22,258 bases of DNA from Patescibacteria group bacterium (GCA_022703745.1 JAKLDB010000003.1:1-22258); one strand, 5' to 3'; shown: positions 14,415-21,862, counted from the stretch's first letter. Notes: generated from the letters alone by a model not told the origin. A program made the numbers and translations.

Positions 14415-14800
14415 ACTGCAATACGGTGGCTGTCGCTGTCGAAATGTTGAGTGGAAAATTCGAAGATATGAGCAGTGGCGGTTAGGGCGGTAAAGCGATG
14501 CACATCTTTGGGGTGTAGGATAATTGCATCTCCGGTTTTTAGAATGAAGGTTTCACGGATAATTGGTGGGTTGAGTTTGGCATTTTTTAGATCGGTTAGT
14601 TCAACCTTAATTTTTCCTTTTGTAACGTAGAAGGTTTCGGTTTTTAGTTTGTGGTAGTGCAAACTACAGTGTTTGCCTTTTTTCACGATTAGTAATTTTC
14701 CACAATACATTTTATCGTTGTGGATCCAACGTTCTTCTCCCCAAACTTTTGGAACTACTTTTATTTTCTCTGTGTGTCTAAGGGAAGTATGTTTTGCCAT
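14411..14800 (-). CDS. Single-domain cupin, mannose-6-phosphate isomerase-like
   Basis: A 129-residue one-domain cupin. The first cupin motif is visible as L-H-Y-H-K with a following E-T-F-Y-V (metal-ligand candidates H48, H50 and E55), and the second as H-P-K-D-V-H-R-F near 97-104. The opening K-V-W-G-E-E-R-W-I and the general spacing resemble the C-terminal cupin of type II mannose-6-phosphate isomerase/GDP-mannose pyrophosphorylase. The substrate cannot be fixed from sequence; a sugar-phosphate or a sensing role are both possible, and no sugar gene is adjacent. A TACAAT -10 box ends 6 bases before the ATG, pointing to a leaderless mRNA. The gene converges on uvrC with overlapping stops, and diverges from the 92-aa gene. 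Confidence 0.82.
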   Translation of the reverse strand: MAKHTSLRHTEKIKVVPKVWGEERWIHNDKMYCGKLLIVKKGKHCSLHYHKLKTETFYVTKGKIKVELTDLKNAKLNPPIIRETFILKTGDAIILHPKDVHRFTALTATAHIFEFSTQHFDSDSHRIAV

Positions 14801-14806
14801 ATCCTA

Positions 14807-14812
14807 ATTGTA
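14807..14812 (-). promoter_or_regulatory. -10 box for the cupin gene
   Basis: TACAAT on the minus strand ends 6 bases before the ATG at 14800, so the predicted first transcribed base is the A of the start codon. The -35 is poor. Confidence 0.45.
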
Positions 14813-14856
14813 CACATCTAATTTGCTCTTCTGGAATTTTGGGCTAACATAGGGGA

Positions 14857-15135
14857 GTGAACGACAAGACGATAAGATCGGCCGGGGTTATTGCTGGCAT
14901 TATAGTGGTGCTGGGTGTTTTGGCTTTGGGAGCGCAATACTGGTCATCCTTAAGTGGAGGGGCTAGTGCTCAAGTTATAGACTTGGCTCAGATCCCCAAT
15001 AGTATTTCCGTCTCCAAAGAAGACTATGTAACGATGAAATCCCTTTTGGATCGCTATTCTTCGGTCAGTGATTTGGCTACCAAAAACCAAATTGTGAGGG
15101 AATTTAGGAGTATTTTCGATAATTTAGCCCAGTAA
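14857..15135 (+). CDS. Small membrane-anchored protein, function unknown
   Basis: I do not recognise this 92-residue protein. From a GTG start it has a short polar N-terminus, one transmembrane helix (about 9-28), a Ser/Gly/Ala linker (S-L-S-G-G-A-S-A), and a polar, probably helical remainder predicted to lie outside the membrane. No cysteine or catalytic motif is visible. No ATG is available in front of the helix, so GTG is the best start. A weak -10-like TAACAT ends 6 bases upstream of the GTG, and an AGGGGA sits directly against the start codon. It lies between the divergent cupin gene and the strongly promoted sigma-region-4 gene. Confidence 0.62.
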   Translation: MNDKTIRSAGVIAGIIVVLGVLALGAQYWSSLSGGASAQVIDLAQIPNSISVSKEDYVTMKSLLDRYSSVSDLATKNQIVREFRSIFDNLAQ

Positions 15136-15215
15136 TTTCTGGGGTACAGACAGATATTTCTCTCTGGCAGAGGATTTTTTTAGTTATCCACAATTTTAGA
15201 AAAACTCCTTGACTG

Positions 15216-15244
15216 TTGACAAATGAAGGGTTGGATGATATAAT
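15216..15244 (+). promoter_or_regulatory. Fully consensus promoter of the sigma-region-4/HARE gene
   Basis: TTGACA (15216-15221), exactly 17 bases, then TATAAT (15239-15244), with TGA directly before the -10 as in an extended -10. This is the best promoter in the window. Transcription should start near 15251, and a GAGAGG ribosome binding site (15265-15270) lies 7 bases before the ATG. Confidence 0.88.
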
Positions 15245-15277
15245 CGGGACAGTTGTAAGGGGGTGAGAGGAATTTAG

Positions 15278-15961
15278 ATGGAGGAGGATAACTACAACCA
15301 AAAAGATTCTAGTTCTGTCATTAAATCAATAATGGTGGAACAAGAGGAAAAGACCCGGGAAGCACTGGACCCGTTAGTGGTTGTAATTAGTGCTGTGAAT
15401 TCGCTAAAAGACCGGGAGCGGGAAGTTCTCTTGGGGAGATTCGGATTGGAAGATGGCAATAAGCTTACTTTAGAGGCGATTGGTTCTAAATTTGGCGTTA
15501 CGCGCGAAAGGGCTCGTCAGGTTGAGAATTCTGCAATAAAGAAGTTAGCAGAAAAGCCTACCAAAGATTTGGCGAAGCTGTTGAAGATAGTAAACAGTTA
15601 TCTTTTAGAAATGGGAGGGGTAATGTCTCTGACTGGATTGGCCCAGTATTTTAAGATTGGGAATGATCAGAGACGAGACGCGGAATTGAATGCTCTACGC
15701 CTAACAGTAGCGTTGGATAGCAATGTAGTTGCTTTGCCTAAAGAAGATATGTTGCATATTGGTTGGGCAAAAAAGAATGCGCCCATGGGCTTAGTAACAA
15801 AAGTTTTGGATGAGATAGAAAAGATATTAGTGACTGTAGGTAAGCCGGTAACAGAAGATGTGCTGTGGGGAAAGCTGACAGATACTCCTGTTTATGCAGA
15901 TAACAGTGCCCGTCTTACTCCGAGTATTGTCCATGGGATATTGTTGGTGGAGCAAAGTTAG
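15278..15961 (+). CDS. Sigma-70 region 4 / HARE protein, N-terminal part (apparently frameshifted)
   Basis: Residues about 40-95 form a sigma-70 region 4 helix-turn-helix: R-E-R-E-V-L-L-G-R-F-G-L, T-L-E-A-I-G-S-K-F-G-V and T-R-E-R-A-R-Q-V-E, the segment that normally reads -35 boxes. No region 2 is present, so it is not a complete sigma factor. The rest is helical and includes V-G-K-P-V-T-E-D-V-L-W, which looks like a winged-helix half. This reading frame ends at a TAG at 15959, but the expected continuation (W-G-L-V-A-W-P, then a HARE domain) appears in the -1 frame directly after. One extra A in the CAAAG at 15953-15957 would join the two parts into one protein of about 378 aa, similar to sigma-region-4/HARE fusions known in Patescibacteria. 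It is driven by a fully consensus promoter and a good ribosome binding site. Confidence 0.88.
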   Translation: MEEDNYNQKDSSSVIKSIMVEQEEKTREALDPLVVVISAVNSLKDREREVLLGRFGLEDGNKLTLEAIGSKFGVTRERARQVENSAIKKLAEKPTKDLAKLLKIVNSYLLEMGGVMSLTGLAQYFKIGNDQRRDAELNALRLTVALDSNVVALPKEDMLHIGWAKKNAPMGLVTKVLDEIEKILVTVGKPVTEDVLWGKLTDTPVYADNSARLTPSIVHGILLVEQS

Positions 15962-15987
15962 CACAGACCGAAAGTGGAGAGTGGGGA

Positions 15988-16413
15988 TTGGTAGCTTGGC
16001 CAACGGTTGTTCCGAAAAGAATACGCGACAAAATCTTTTTGGTTTTGCAGAAGTTTGGAAAGCCAATGCATTTTAGAGATATTGCTGATGCAATAAACCA
16101 AGCATTTGTCGGAGGAAAGACAGTATTGAGTAGAACAGTGCATAATGAACTTATTGGTGATACCAGATTTGTTTTGGTGGGTAGAGGGATCTATGCTCTA
16201 AAAGAGCAAGGATACCAGCCAGGGGCGGTAGCGGATGTAATCATTAAAGTAATGAAGCAAGCAGGTAAGCCTCTAGCGGTGGAAGAAGTAATTGAGGCAG
16301 TATTAAAGGATAGAGAAGTAAAGAAGAATACGGTGATTGCTAATTTGCAGAATAAAAAGCTGTTTCGTAGAGTTGATAAAAACAGCTATACCCTGGTTTC
16401 GGAAGAGAAATAA
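15988..16413 (+). CDS. HARE-type winged-helix part of the same sigma-like protein (shifted frame)
   Basis: About 141 residues with a HARE-HTH domain, the winged helix also found in the RNA polymerase delta subunit: R-D-K-I-F-L-V-L-Q-K-F-G-K-P-M-H-F-R-D-I-A-D-A-I, then V-G-R-G-I-Y-A-L. A second winged-helix-like unit follows (A-G-K-P-L-A-V-E-E-V-I-E-A-V ... F-R-R-V-D-K). No ATG or ribosome binding site opens this frame. The only nearby start is a TTG at 15988, and homologous-looking sequence (E-S-G-E-W-G-L) continues upstream of it in the same frame. That makes it the displaced C-terminal half of the preceding gene rather than a separate gene. A real mutation, an assembly or sequencing error, or recoding could explain the break. 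Confidence 0.8.
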   Translation: MVAWPTVVPKRIRDKIFLVLQKFGKPMHFRDIADAINQAFVGGKTVLSRTVHNELIGDTRFVLVGRGIYALKEQGYQPGAVADVIIKVMKQAGKPLAVEEVIEAVLKDREVKKNTVIANLQNKKLFRRVDKNSYTLVSEEK

Positions 16414-16436
16414 TTTAACAAATTTTTTGGAATAGA

Positions 16437-19178
16437 ATGTGGGAGGATTCTTCTAGTCTAGTTGTATTGGGATTGCTACTGGTAGGTTGGCTGATTTTTT
16501 TTGCACTCCTATTTTGGATGCGGCAACGGGGAAGAGTAGCCAAACAACCAGTCGAGCAATCTGCTACTTCTTTGCCAGTTAGTCTTGAGGCTGTAGATAA
16601 GCTTGTTCCAAGTGGCTCTGGGGTTCTTTTGGCGGTAGAGGTACCAAAAGACAATGAGATTACACCTCTGGCTGCAGAGCTGATGTTCGCTAGCTTACAT
16701 GGGATTTATCGGCCAGCTAAAGGGGTGGCACAAGAACATATAAGTTTTGAACTTCAGGCGAAAGAAAAGTCTATTCGCTTTTTTGTGTGGACTCCAAAAC
16801 ATTTGCAAGGTTATGTAGAAGGACAAATCTATGCACAGTATCCAGGGGTAATGATTAGTGAATTCAAAGATTATACGGATGTGCATAAGATGGGTGCAAA
16901 TGTAGCGCTTGTTTCAACAGATCTTAAACTTGTTAGAGAAGATATCTTTCCAATAAAAAGCTTTGATAGCTTCGAGGTAGATCCACTTTCGGCAATTACA
17001 GCAACCTTAAGTAAGTTGGAAGGCAAGTCTCAGATTTGGGTGCAGGTTCTTATTCGTCCAGAGAATGACAGCTGGAGGAATAGGGCGATTAACTATATTT
17101 CAGCGATTAGGTCTGGTCGGAAGGGATTTGGTGCAAGTTTGGTAAAGAGTTTGACTGGACTGGCTTCAGACGTGGTAAAGACGGCCATGTCGGGTGCACC
17201 AGTTACGCCTGCCCCTGAGAAGAAGATTGAGTTGGCACCGGGCGTGGAGGATGCATTAAAGAAGATCGAAGAAAAAAGTACTAAGCTGGGATTCCAAACT
17301 CTAATTCGTTTAGTAGCGATTGATGAAACACCGGCGGCTGCTCAGCAGAAGCTGGATTTGGTAGTTGGATCCTTTAAACAGTTTAATACAACTAATCTCA
17401 ACGGTTTCGTGTCGGTAAGTGAGCCTATTCCAGCAGCACAGGTTTTCCAAAGATATGTCCAAAGAACATTTCCACCAACTGGCTTTGTTTTGAATGTGAC
17501 AGAATTGGCTAGTATATATCACTTGCCGAATAAATCTGTAAGTACTCCGCATTTGGTGTGGGCAGGTGCAAAGAAAGGCGAGCCACCGGCTAATTTACCG
17601 TTGGCAGATGAAACTCCGCCTGAACTTTTGACTAACATTGGTGTAACTAATTTCCGAGGAAGTCAGGAGAAGTTTGGAATAAAGATAAGTGATAGAAAAA
17701 GACATGTATATGTAGTGGGTAAAAGCGGTACTGGTAAGTCTACTTTGCTACAGAATATGGCGATAGATGATATTACCGAAGGAAGGGGTGTGGCGGTAGT
17801 GGATCCGCACGGTGAATATGTGGATTATGTGTTAGATAGGATTCCAGATAAGAGAATAGATGATGTTATAATTTTTGATCCAAGTGACAAAGATTTTCCA
17901 ATTGGTTTCAATATTTTGGAAGTAGAAGATCCCAGATACAAGCTGGTAACAGCTTCAGGGGTGGTGGGGGTATTCAAGAAGATATTTGGAGATAGTTGGG
18001 GTCCCAGATTGGAGTATTGGTTAGCATCTGCCATTTTGGCACTGTTGGACTATCCAGGGTCAACGTTGGTTATGGTGCCACGTTTGTTTACGGATGATGC
18101 ATTTAGGGAAGATGTTATCTCAAAAGTGCAGGATCCAATTATCAAGAACAGATGGATTACCGAATACAACAAACTAGATCAGCGTCAGCGAAATGAAACA
18201 ATTTCTCCTATTCTAAACAAAGTAGGACAATTTCTTTCGTCCAATATTATTCGCAATATTGTTGGTCAGCCAAAGAGCTCCATCAACATGCGCAATCTGA
18301 TGGATGAAGGAAAGATTATGTTAGTAAAGCTTTCCAAGGGTCTTATCGGTGAAGATAATGCAGCACTCTTAGGTGCTTTGATTATCACCAAGTTGCAGTT
18401 GGCAGCCATGAGTCGAGCGGATGCGACAGAGGCTAGTCGGAAAGACTTCTTCCTTTATGTAGATGAGTTTCAGAACTTTGCTACAGATTCTTTTGCCACT
18501 ATTTTATCCGAAGCAAGAAAATATGGTTTAAGCCTGACAATGGCTCACCAGTATATTGCTCAGCTTTCGGAAGCGGTGAGTAAGGCGGTGTTTGGTAACG
18601 TAGGGACGCTGGTTGCATTTAGGGTGGGCTCAGACGATGCAGCATTTCTGACCAAAGAATTTGCGCCAGTATTCACCGAACAAGATTTGGTGAATTTAGA
18701 CGTGTTCAACATTTACGTGAAGCTTTCAATCGACGGTCTTACTGCTGGTGCTTTTTCTGCTGGTACACTTCCTCCAAGTGCAGATAAGAATACTAATAAG
18801 CAGAAAGTTATCGAACTCTCGCGGAATAAATACTCGGCAAAAGCTGAAGGTGTCGAAGAAGGTATTCGGAATATCCAGACTGGTCCGGTGCAACCAGCAA
18901 CAGCAAGACCTTCTGGACAGCCAGTAAAAAGTGGTATGGGTACACCAATTCGTCCAGGTACGAAGATGCCGAATCTTACTGGACTAAAGAGTCTCATTTC
19001 CAACATTGAGCGCAAGAAGCAAGAGAAGCTAGCGCCAGAACAGAAAGAAGAGCTAGTAAAGACTCTAGAGGAGGATCTAAAGAAGGAGCCTAACTCGTTG
19101 AAAGAGGCTCTAGAGCGGGCCAAGCAACAAAAGGAGATAGACCGGGCAAAGGGCGGAGAAGACCAAAATTCTCTATAA
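16437..19178 (+). CDS. TraD/VirD4-like membrane ATPase with TraM-recognition domain
   Basis: A 913-residue protein. One transmembrane helix (about 8-28) is followed by a basic segment, then about 370 residues of variable sequence and a motor domain. Walker A is G-K-S-G-T-G-K-S-T (about 427-435), followed by V-V-D-P-H-G-E-Y. The Walker B V-D-E-F-Q-N-F lies near 673, with A-H-Q-Y shortly after as a sensor-like motif. The section up to about 780 resembles the TraD/TraG C-terminal region of type IV coupling proteins. A long charged tail (about 800-913) is rich in Lys, Glu, Pro and Gln. The expected role is powering transport of DNA or protein through the envelope. The gene starts 23 bases after the HARE frame with no clear ribosome binding site and no promoter of its own, so it is probably co-transcribed with the sigma-like gene. 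No other secretion genes are adjacent. Confidence 0.87.
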   Translation: MWEDSSSLVVLGLLLVGWLIFFALLFWMRQRGRVAKQPVEQSATSLPVSLEAVDKLVPSGSGVLLAVEVPKDNEITPLAAELMFASLHGIYRPAKGVAQEHISFELQAKEKSIRFFVWTPKHLQGYVEGQIYAQYPGVMISEFKDYTDVHKMGANVALVSTDLKLVREDIFPIKSFDSFEVDPLSAITATLSKLEGKSQIWVQVLIRPENDSWRNRAINYISAIRSGRKGFGASLVKSLTGLASDVVKTAMSGAPVTPAPEKKIELAPGVEDALKKIEEKSTKLGFQTLIRLVAIDETPAAAQQKLDLVVGSFKQFNTTNLNGFVSVSEPIPAAQVFQRYVQRTFPPTGFVLNVTELASIYHLPNKSVSTPHLVWAGAKKGEPPANLPLADETPPELLTNIGVTNFRGSQEKFGIKISDRKRHVYVVGKSGTGKSTLLQNMAIDDITEGRGVAVVDPHGEYVDYVLDRIPDKRIDDVIIFDPSDKDFPIGFNILEVEDPRYKLVTASGVVGVFKKIFGDSWGPRLEYWLASAILALLDYPGSTLVMVPRLFTDDAFREDVISKVQDPIIKNRWITEYNKLDQRQRNETISPILNKVGQFLSSNIIRNIVGQPKSSINMRNLMDEGKIMLVKLSKGLIGEDNAALLGALIITKLQLAAMSRADATEASRKDFFLYVDEFQNFATDSFATILSEARKYGLSLTMAHQYIAQLSEAVSKAVFGNVGTLVAFRVGSDDAAFLTKEFAPVFTEQDLVNLDVFNIYVKLSIDGLTAGAFSAGTLPPSADKNTNKQKVIELSRNKYSAKAEGVEEGIRNIQTGPVQPATARPSGQPVKSGMGTPIRPGTKMPNLTGLKSLISNIERKKQEKLAPEQKEELVKTLEEDLKKEPNSLKEALERAKQQKEIDRAKGGEDQNSL

Positions 19179-19179
19179 T
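19174..19179 (+). promoter_or_regulatory. -10 box for ligA, inside the end of the ATPase gene
   Basis: A perfect TATAAT, which also contains the ATPase stop codon, ends 7 bases before the ligA ATG. No -35 at standard distance is visible. A leaderless ligA transcript is suggested, besides read-through from the upstream gene. Confidence 0.5.
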
Positions 19180-19186
19180 ACTAGCG

Positions 19187-21169
19187 ATGACGACTAAGGT
19201 ATCTATTCGGAAAGAGGTTGAGAAGCTGCGGGAGGAGTTGAATTACCATTCCAGGCTTTATTATGTTTTAGATAAGCCGGAGATTTCGGATGCCGAATAC
19301 GACAAGATGTATCGGCGGCTGGTGGATTTGGAAGCTCAATATCCAGATCTTGTAACCCCAGATTCTCCAACCCAAAGAGTAGGAGACAAAATATCTGGTG
19401 AATTTGCGGAAGTTAAGCATAGTCGTCAGAGGTTAAGTTTAGACGATGCATTTTCTTTAGAAGAAGTGAGAGAGTTTCAGACTAGAGCCAAGAGAATACT
19501 AGATGAGCATTTCGATTACGTCTGTGAGCTCAAAATAGATGGATTGCAGATGGTTTTGACATACAAGAAGGGGCTGTTGGTAACGGCAGCAACGAGAGGA
19601 GATGGAAGGGCAGGAGAAGATGTAACGCATACGGTAAGAACAGTGCGAGATATCCCACTCAAACTTTCTAAGCCAATAGATATTGTGGTATCGGGGGAAA
19701 TATACATTGGCAAAAAAGATTTTGATAAAATAAACGACCAACAGAAAAAGTCTGGTGGGCAGGTGTATGCCAATCCTCGTAACTTAGCGGCAGGGACAGT
19801 AAGACAGCTTGATCCAAAAGTTGCGTCAGGAAGGAAGTTGCATAGCTTTGTTTATGATATCGAAGGAGATCTGGAACCCAAAACACAAGTAGAAGTTTTG
19901 GGAGTGTTGGAGGAGTTGGGGTTCTCGGTGAATCAGGAACACAAGCTGGCTCACAGTATGGATGAGGTGGGGGAGTTTATTCAGGGATGGACCAGTAAGA
20001 GGGATAGTTTGCCGTATGAAGTAGATGGAATAGTGGTGAAAATAAATGAGATTCGTCAAAGGTTGGTTCTAGGGACCACAGCAAAGTCTCCTCGTTGGGC
20101 GATTGCTTACAAATTTCCTGCAGAACAAAAGCAAACTAAGATTCTAGATATTATCGTCCAAGTAGGAAGACAGGGAACACTCACACCAGTAGCAGTTCTT
20201 GAGCCAGTTCGGATTGCAGGTTCGACGGTTAGTCGAGCGACATTGCATAACGAGGATGAAATTGTAAGAAAAGATGTGCGAGTAGGGGACATGGTGGTGG
20301 TACAGAAGGCGGGAGATGTAATTCCTGAAGTTGTGGAGGTAATAAAAGGCAAGAGGAGTAAATCTGCAAAAGTCTTTAAGATGCCAGATAAATGTCCGAT
20401 TTGCGGAGGAAAAGTTGTGCGGGTAGAAGGAGAAGCGGCGCATAAATGTGTGAATAAGAATTGTTTTCTGGTGCAACTTCGCAAACTCCAGCATTTTGTC
20501 TCTCGTGATGCTTTTGATATCGAAGGACTGGGTGAGAAAATAATTGAACAACTATTCAAAGAAGGATTAGTACGAGATCCGGCAGATTTCTTCACATTGA
20601 AAGAAGGGGATATAGAGCCATTAGAAAGATTTGCAGAGAAAAGTGCTAAGAACCTAGTGAAGGCAATTGATGAAGCAAAAGAGATTAGCTTAGACAGATT
20701 CATCTATGCCTTAGGGATTCTCCATGTAGGAGCGCAGACAGCGCGAGATGTCGCAAACGCATTTAATACCCTAGAGGCAGTAAAACATGCATGGAGAGAG
20801 GATTGGATAGAAATAGACGGGGTGGGACCGAAAGTGGGCGAAAGTATTTTGAACTTTTTTCAAGATGAACACAATCTTGAATTGGTGGATAAACTACTGA
20901 AGGTTGGTGTAAAAATACAGCTACCAGAAAAACCCAAGTCGAATAAATTAGGTGGAAAAACTTTTGTGGTGACAGGAACGCTTTCTTCAATGAGCCGAGA
21001 AGAGGTAGAAGCAAAAGTAAGAGAAATGGGTGGGAAGGCGAGTGGTTCAGTATCGGTTAAAACTGATTTTGTAATAGTGGGCGCAAATCCTGGGAGCAAA
21101 TACAATACTGCGAAAAAATTGGGTGTAAAAATTATTTCCGAAGAAGAGTTTCTGAAGTTGGTTAAGTAA
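19187..21169 (+). CDS. ligA: NAD-dependent DNA ligase
   Basis: LigA seals nicks in replication and repair using NAD+. The 660 residues follow the full family order: domain Ia for NAD binding (Y-Y-V-L-D-K-P-E-I-S-D-A-E-Y-D, 25-39), the nucleotidyl-transferase domain with active-site Lys116 in K-I-D-G-L, an OB fold, a four-Cys zinc finger (C-P-I-C ... C-V-N-K-N-C, about 403-426), a helix-hairpin-helix region (I-L-H-V-G-A-Q-T-A-R, about 510-580), and a C-terminal BRCT domain (G-K-T-F-V-V-T-G-T-L-S onward). Its length is close to E. coli LigA. Position 119 onward reads L-Q-M-V-L in place of the common L-A-I-S-L; this is a minor change. The gene ends 15 bases before a strong terminator. Confidence 0.98.
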   Translation: MTTKVSIRKEVEKLREELNYHSRLYYVLDKPEISDAEYDKMYRRLVDLEAQYPDLVTPDSPTQRVGDKISGEFAEVKHSRQRLSLDDAFSLEEVREFQTRAKRILDEHFDYVCELKIDGLQMVLTYKKGLLVTAATRGDGRAGEDVTHTVRTVRDIPLKLSKPIDIVVSGEIYIGKKDFDKINDQQKKSGGQVYANPRNLAAGTVRQLDPKVASGRKLHSFVYDIEGDLEPKTQVEVLGVLEELGFSVNQEHKLAHSMDEVGEFIQGWTSKRDSLPYEVDGIVVKINEIRQRLVLGTTAKSPRWAIAYKFPAEQKQTKILDIIVQVGRQGTLTPVAVLEPVRIAGSTVSRATLHNEDEIVRKDVRVGDMVVVQKAGDVIPEVVEVIKGKRSKSAKVFKMPDKCPICGGKVVRVEGEAAHKCVNKNCFLVQLRKLQHFVSRDAFDIEGLGEKIIEQLFKEGLVRDPADFFTLKEGDIEPLERFAEKSAKNLVKAIDEAKEISLDRFIYALGILHVGAQTARDVANAFNTLEAVKHAWREDWIEIDGVGPKVGESILNFFQDEHNLELVDKLLKVGVKIQLPEKPKSNKLGGKTFVVTGTLSSMSREEVEAKVREMGGKASGSVSVKTDFVIVGANPGSKYNTAKKLGVKIISEEEFLKLVK

Positions 21170-21184
21170 TTTGAACAAGAGAAA

Positions 21185-21214
21185 AGCCCCGCACTGATGC
21201 GGGGCTGATTCTTT
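21185..21214 (+). terminator. Terminator after ligA
   Basis: A perfect 9-bp GC-rich hairpin (21185-21193 with 21198-21206, loop CTGA) is followed by GATTCTTT. An A-run just before it could also let it work for the minus-strand gene that ends at 21240. Confidence 0.88.
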
Positions 21215-21239
21215 CTACCTTCCTCCTAGCGGCGCCAGT

Positions 21240-21671
21240 CTACTGATTTTCACCATGGTACATTTCGTAGAGAAACACTCTACTAATACCTGGTGGCTCA
21301 GTAGGGACGGGTGCTGTCAGCTCCTGTTTCGAAGGGAGCTGGTTTGTCGAGTCTGGTTGTGCTTGGGCAGTTGTTGCCCAAACGGCCAGGCCAATCACCA
21401 GTGCTCCAATGAGCAGGCTGATGACTGCTCTTCTGTCTAGTCGGACCACCATACCCCAGAGTACGATGATCAGACCGACAAGCGGCGTCACCCACAGAAT
21501 ATGTGGGCTAATTTCTTCTGGCCGATGTTGGGACATCAGGTAGAAGAAACCGCCGAGAGCGAGGACTGACATCACCCGGAAAAACCAGTGATGTAGCCTC
21601 GACAGACTGAAGTGGATTACAAGCATCCACAACAGTGAACCCGTTACTAGAAAGGTTGCGCTAGGAGACAT
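21240..21671 (-). CDS. Four-helix membrane protein, function unknown
   Basis: I do not recognise this 143-residue protein. Four hydrophobic helices fall at about 4-21, 30-46, 56-75 and 82-103. A polar tail of about 40 residues, rich in Pro, Glu and Ser, follows an A-Q-A-Q segment. No catalytic motif is visible. The start at 21671 is supported by an AGAGG ribosome binding site (21680-21684) and by a promoter with a perfect -35 box. The gene converges on ligA across the 21185-21214 terminator, and codon use and GC look different from the repair genes to the left. Confidence 0.72.
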   Translation of the reverse strand: MSPSATFLVTGSLLWMLVIHFSLSRLHHWFFRVMSVLALGGFFYLMSQHRPEEISPHILWVTPLVGLIIVLWGMVVRLDRRAVISLLIGALVIGLAVWATTAQAQPDSTNQLPSKQELTAPVPTEPPGISRVFLYEMYHGENQ

Positions 21672-21702
21672 TGCAAGGAACCTCTATAAATGGAATATGA
21701 GT

Positions 21703-21731
21703 AGCTTACTCCTAAACAGGAGAAATGTCAA
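21703..21731 (-). promoter_or_regulatory. Promoter with a possible operator dyad for the four-helix gene
   Basis: On the minus strand, a perfect -35 TTGACA (21731-21726), 17 bases and a weak -10 TAAGCT (21708-21703) would start transcription near 21696, leaving a leader of about 25 bases with an AGAGG site. The spacer holds a perfect dyad, CTCCT-AAAC-AGGAG (21709-21722). A second dyad (21699-21711) covers the -10. Both are well placed to bind a repressor. Confidence 0.5.
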
Positions 21732-21758
21732 GATTATCTGCTTTCAGAGCGGATAATC
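21732..21758. repeat. 11-bp inverted repeat next to the promoter
   Basis: Arms 21732-21742 and 21748-21758 pair with one G-U position around the loop TTCAG. It abuts the -35 box of the four-helix gene. No T-run follows on either strand, so it does not look like a terminator; an operator or an RNA hairpin are both possible. Confidence 0.6.
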
Positions 21759-21767
21759 CTAGATAAG

Positions 21768-21796
21768 AGAAACCCCCCACCTTTCGGCAGGGGGTT
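21768..21796 (-). terminator. Terminator of the right-end partial gene
   Basis: A 7-bp stem (21771-21777 with 21790-21796) with a 12-base loop is followed, on the minus strand, by a pyrimidine run TTTCTCTT. It would end transcripts coming from the gene that stops at 21863. Another 7-bp hairpin (21814-21820 with 21829-21835) without a T-run precedes it. Confidence 0.65.
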
Positions 21797-21862
21797 ATCG
21801 TATATATTGCGTAACTCTGGTAGTTGCTCCAGAGTCGGCGCATCAAAGAACAGATGAGACCG

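Noticed and set aside
15128..15181. Terminator after the 92-aa gene
   Set aside because: A 5-bp hairpin (15128-15143) lacks a T-run, and the T-run at 15175-15181 has only a very weak stem before it; not strong enough to annotate.
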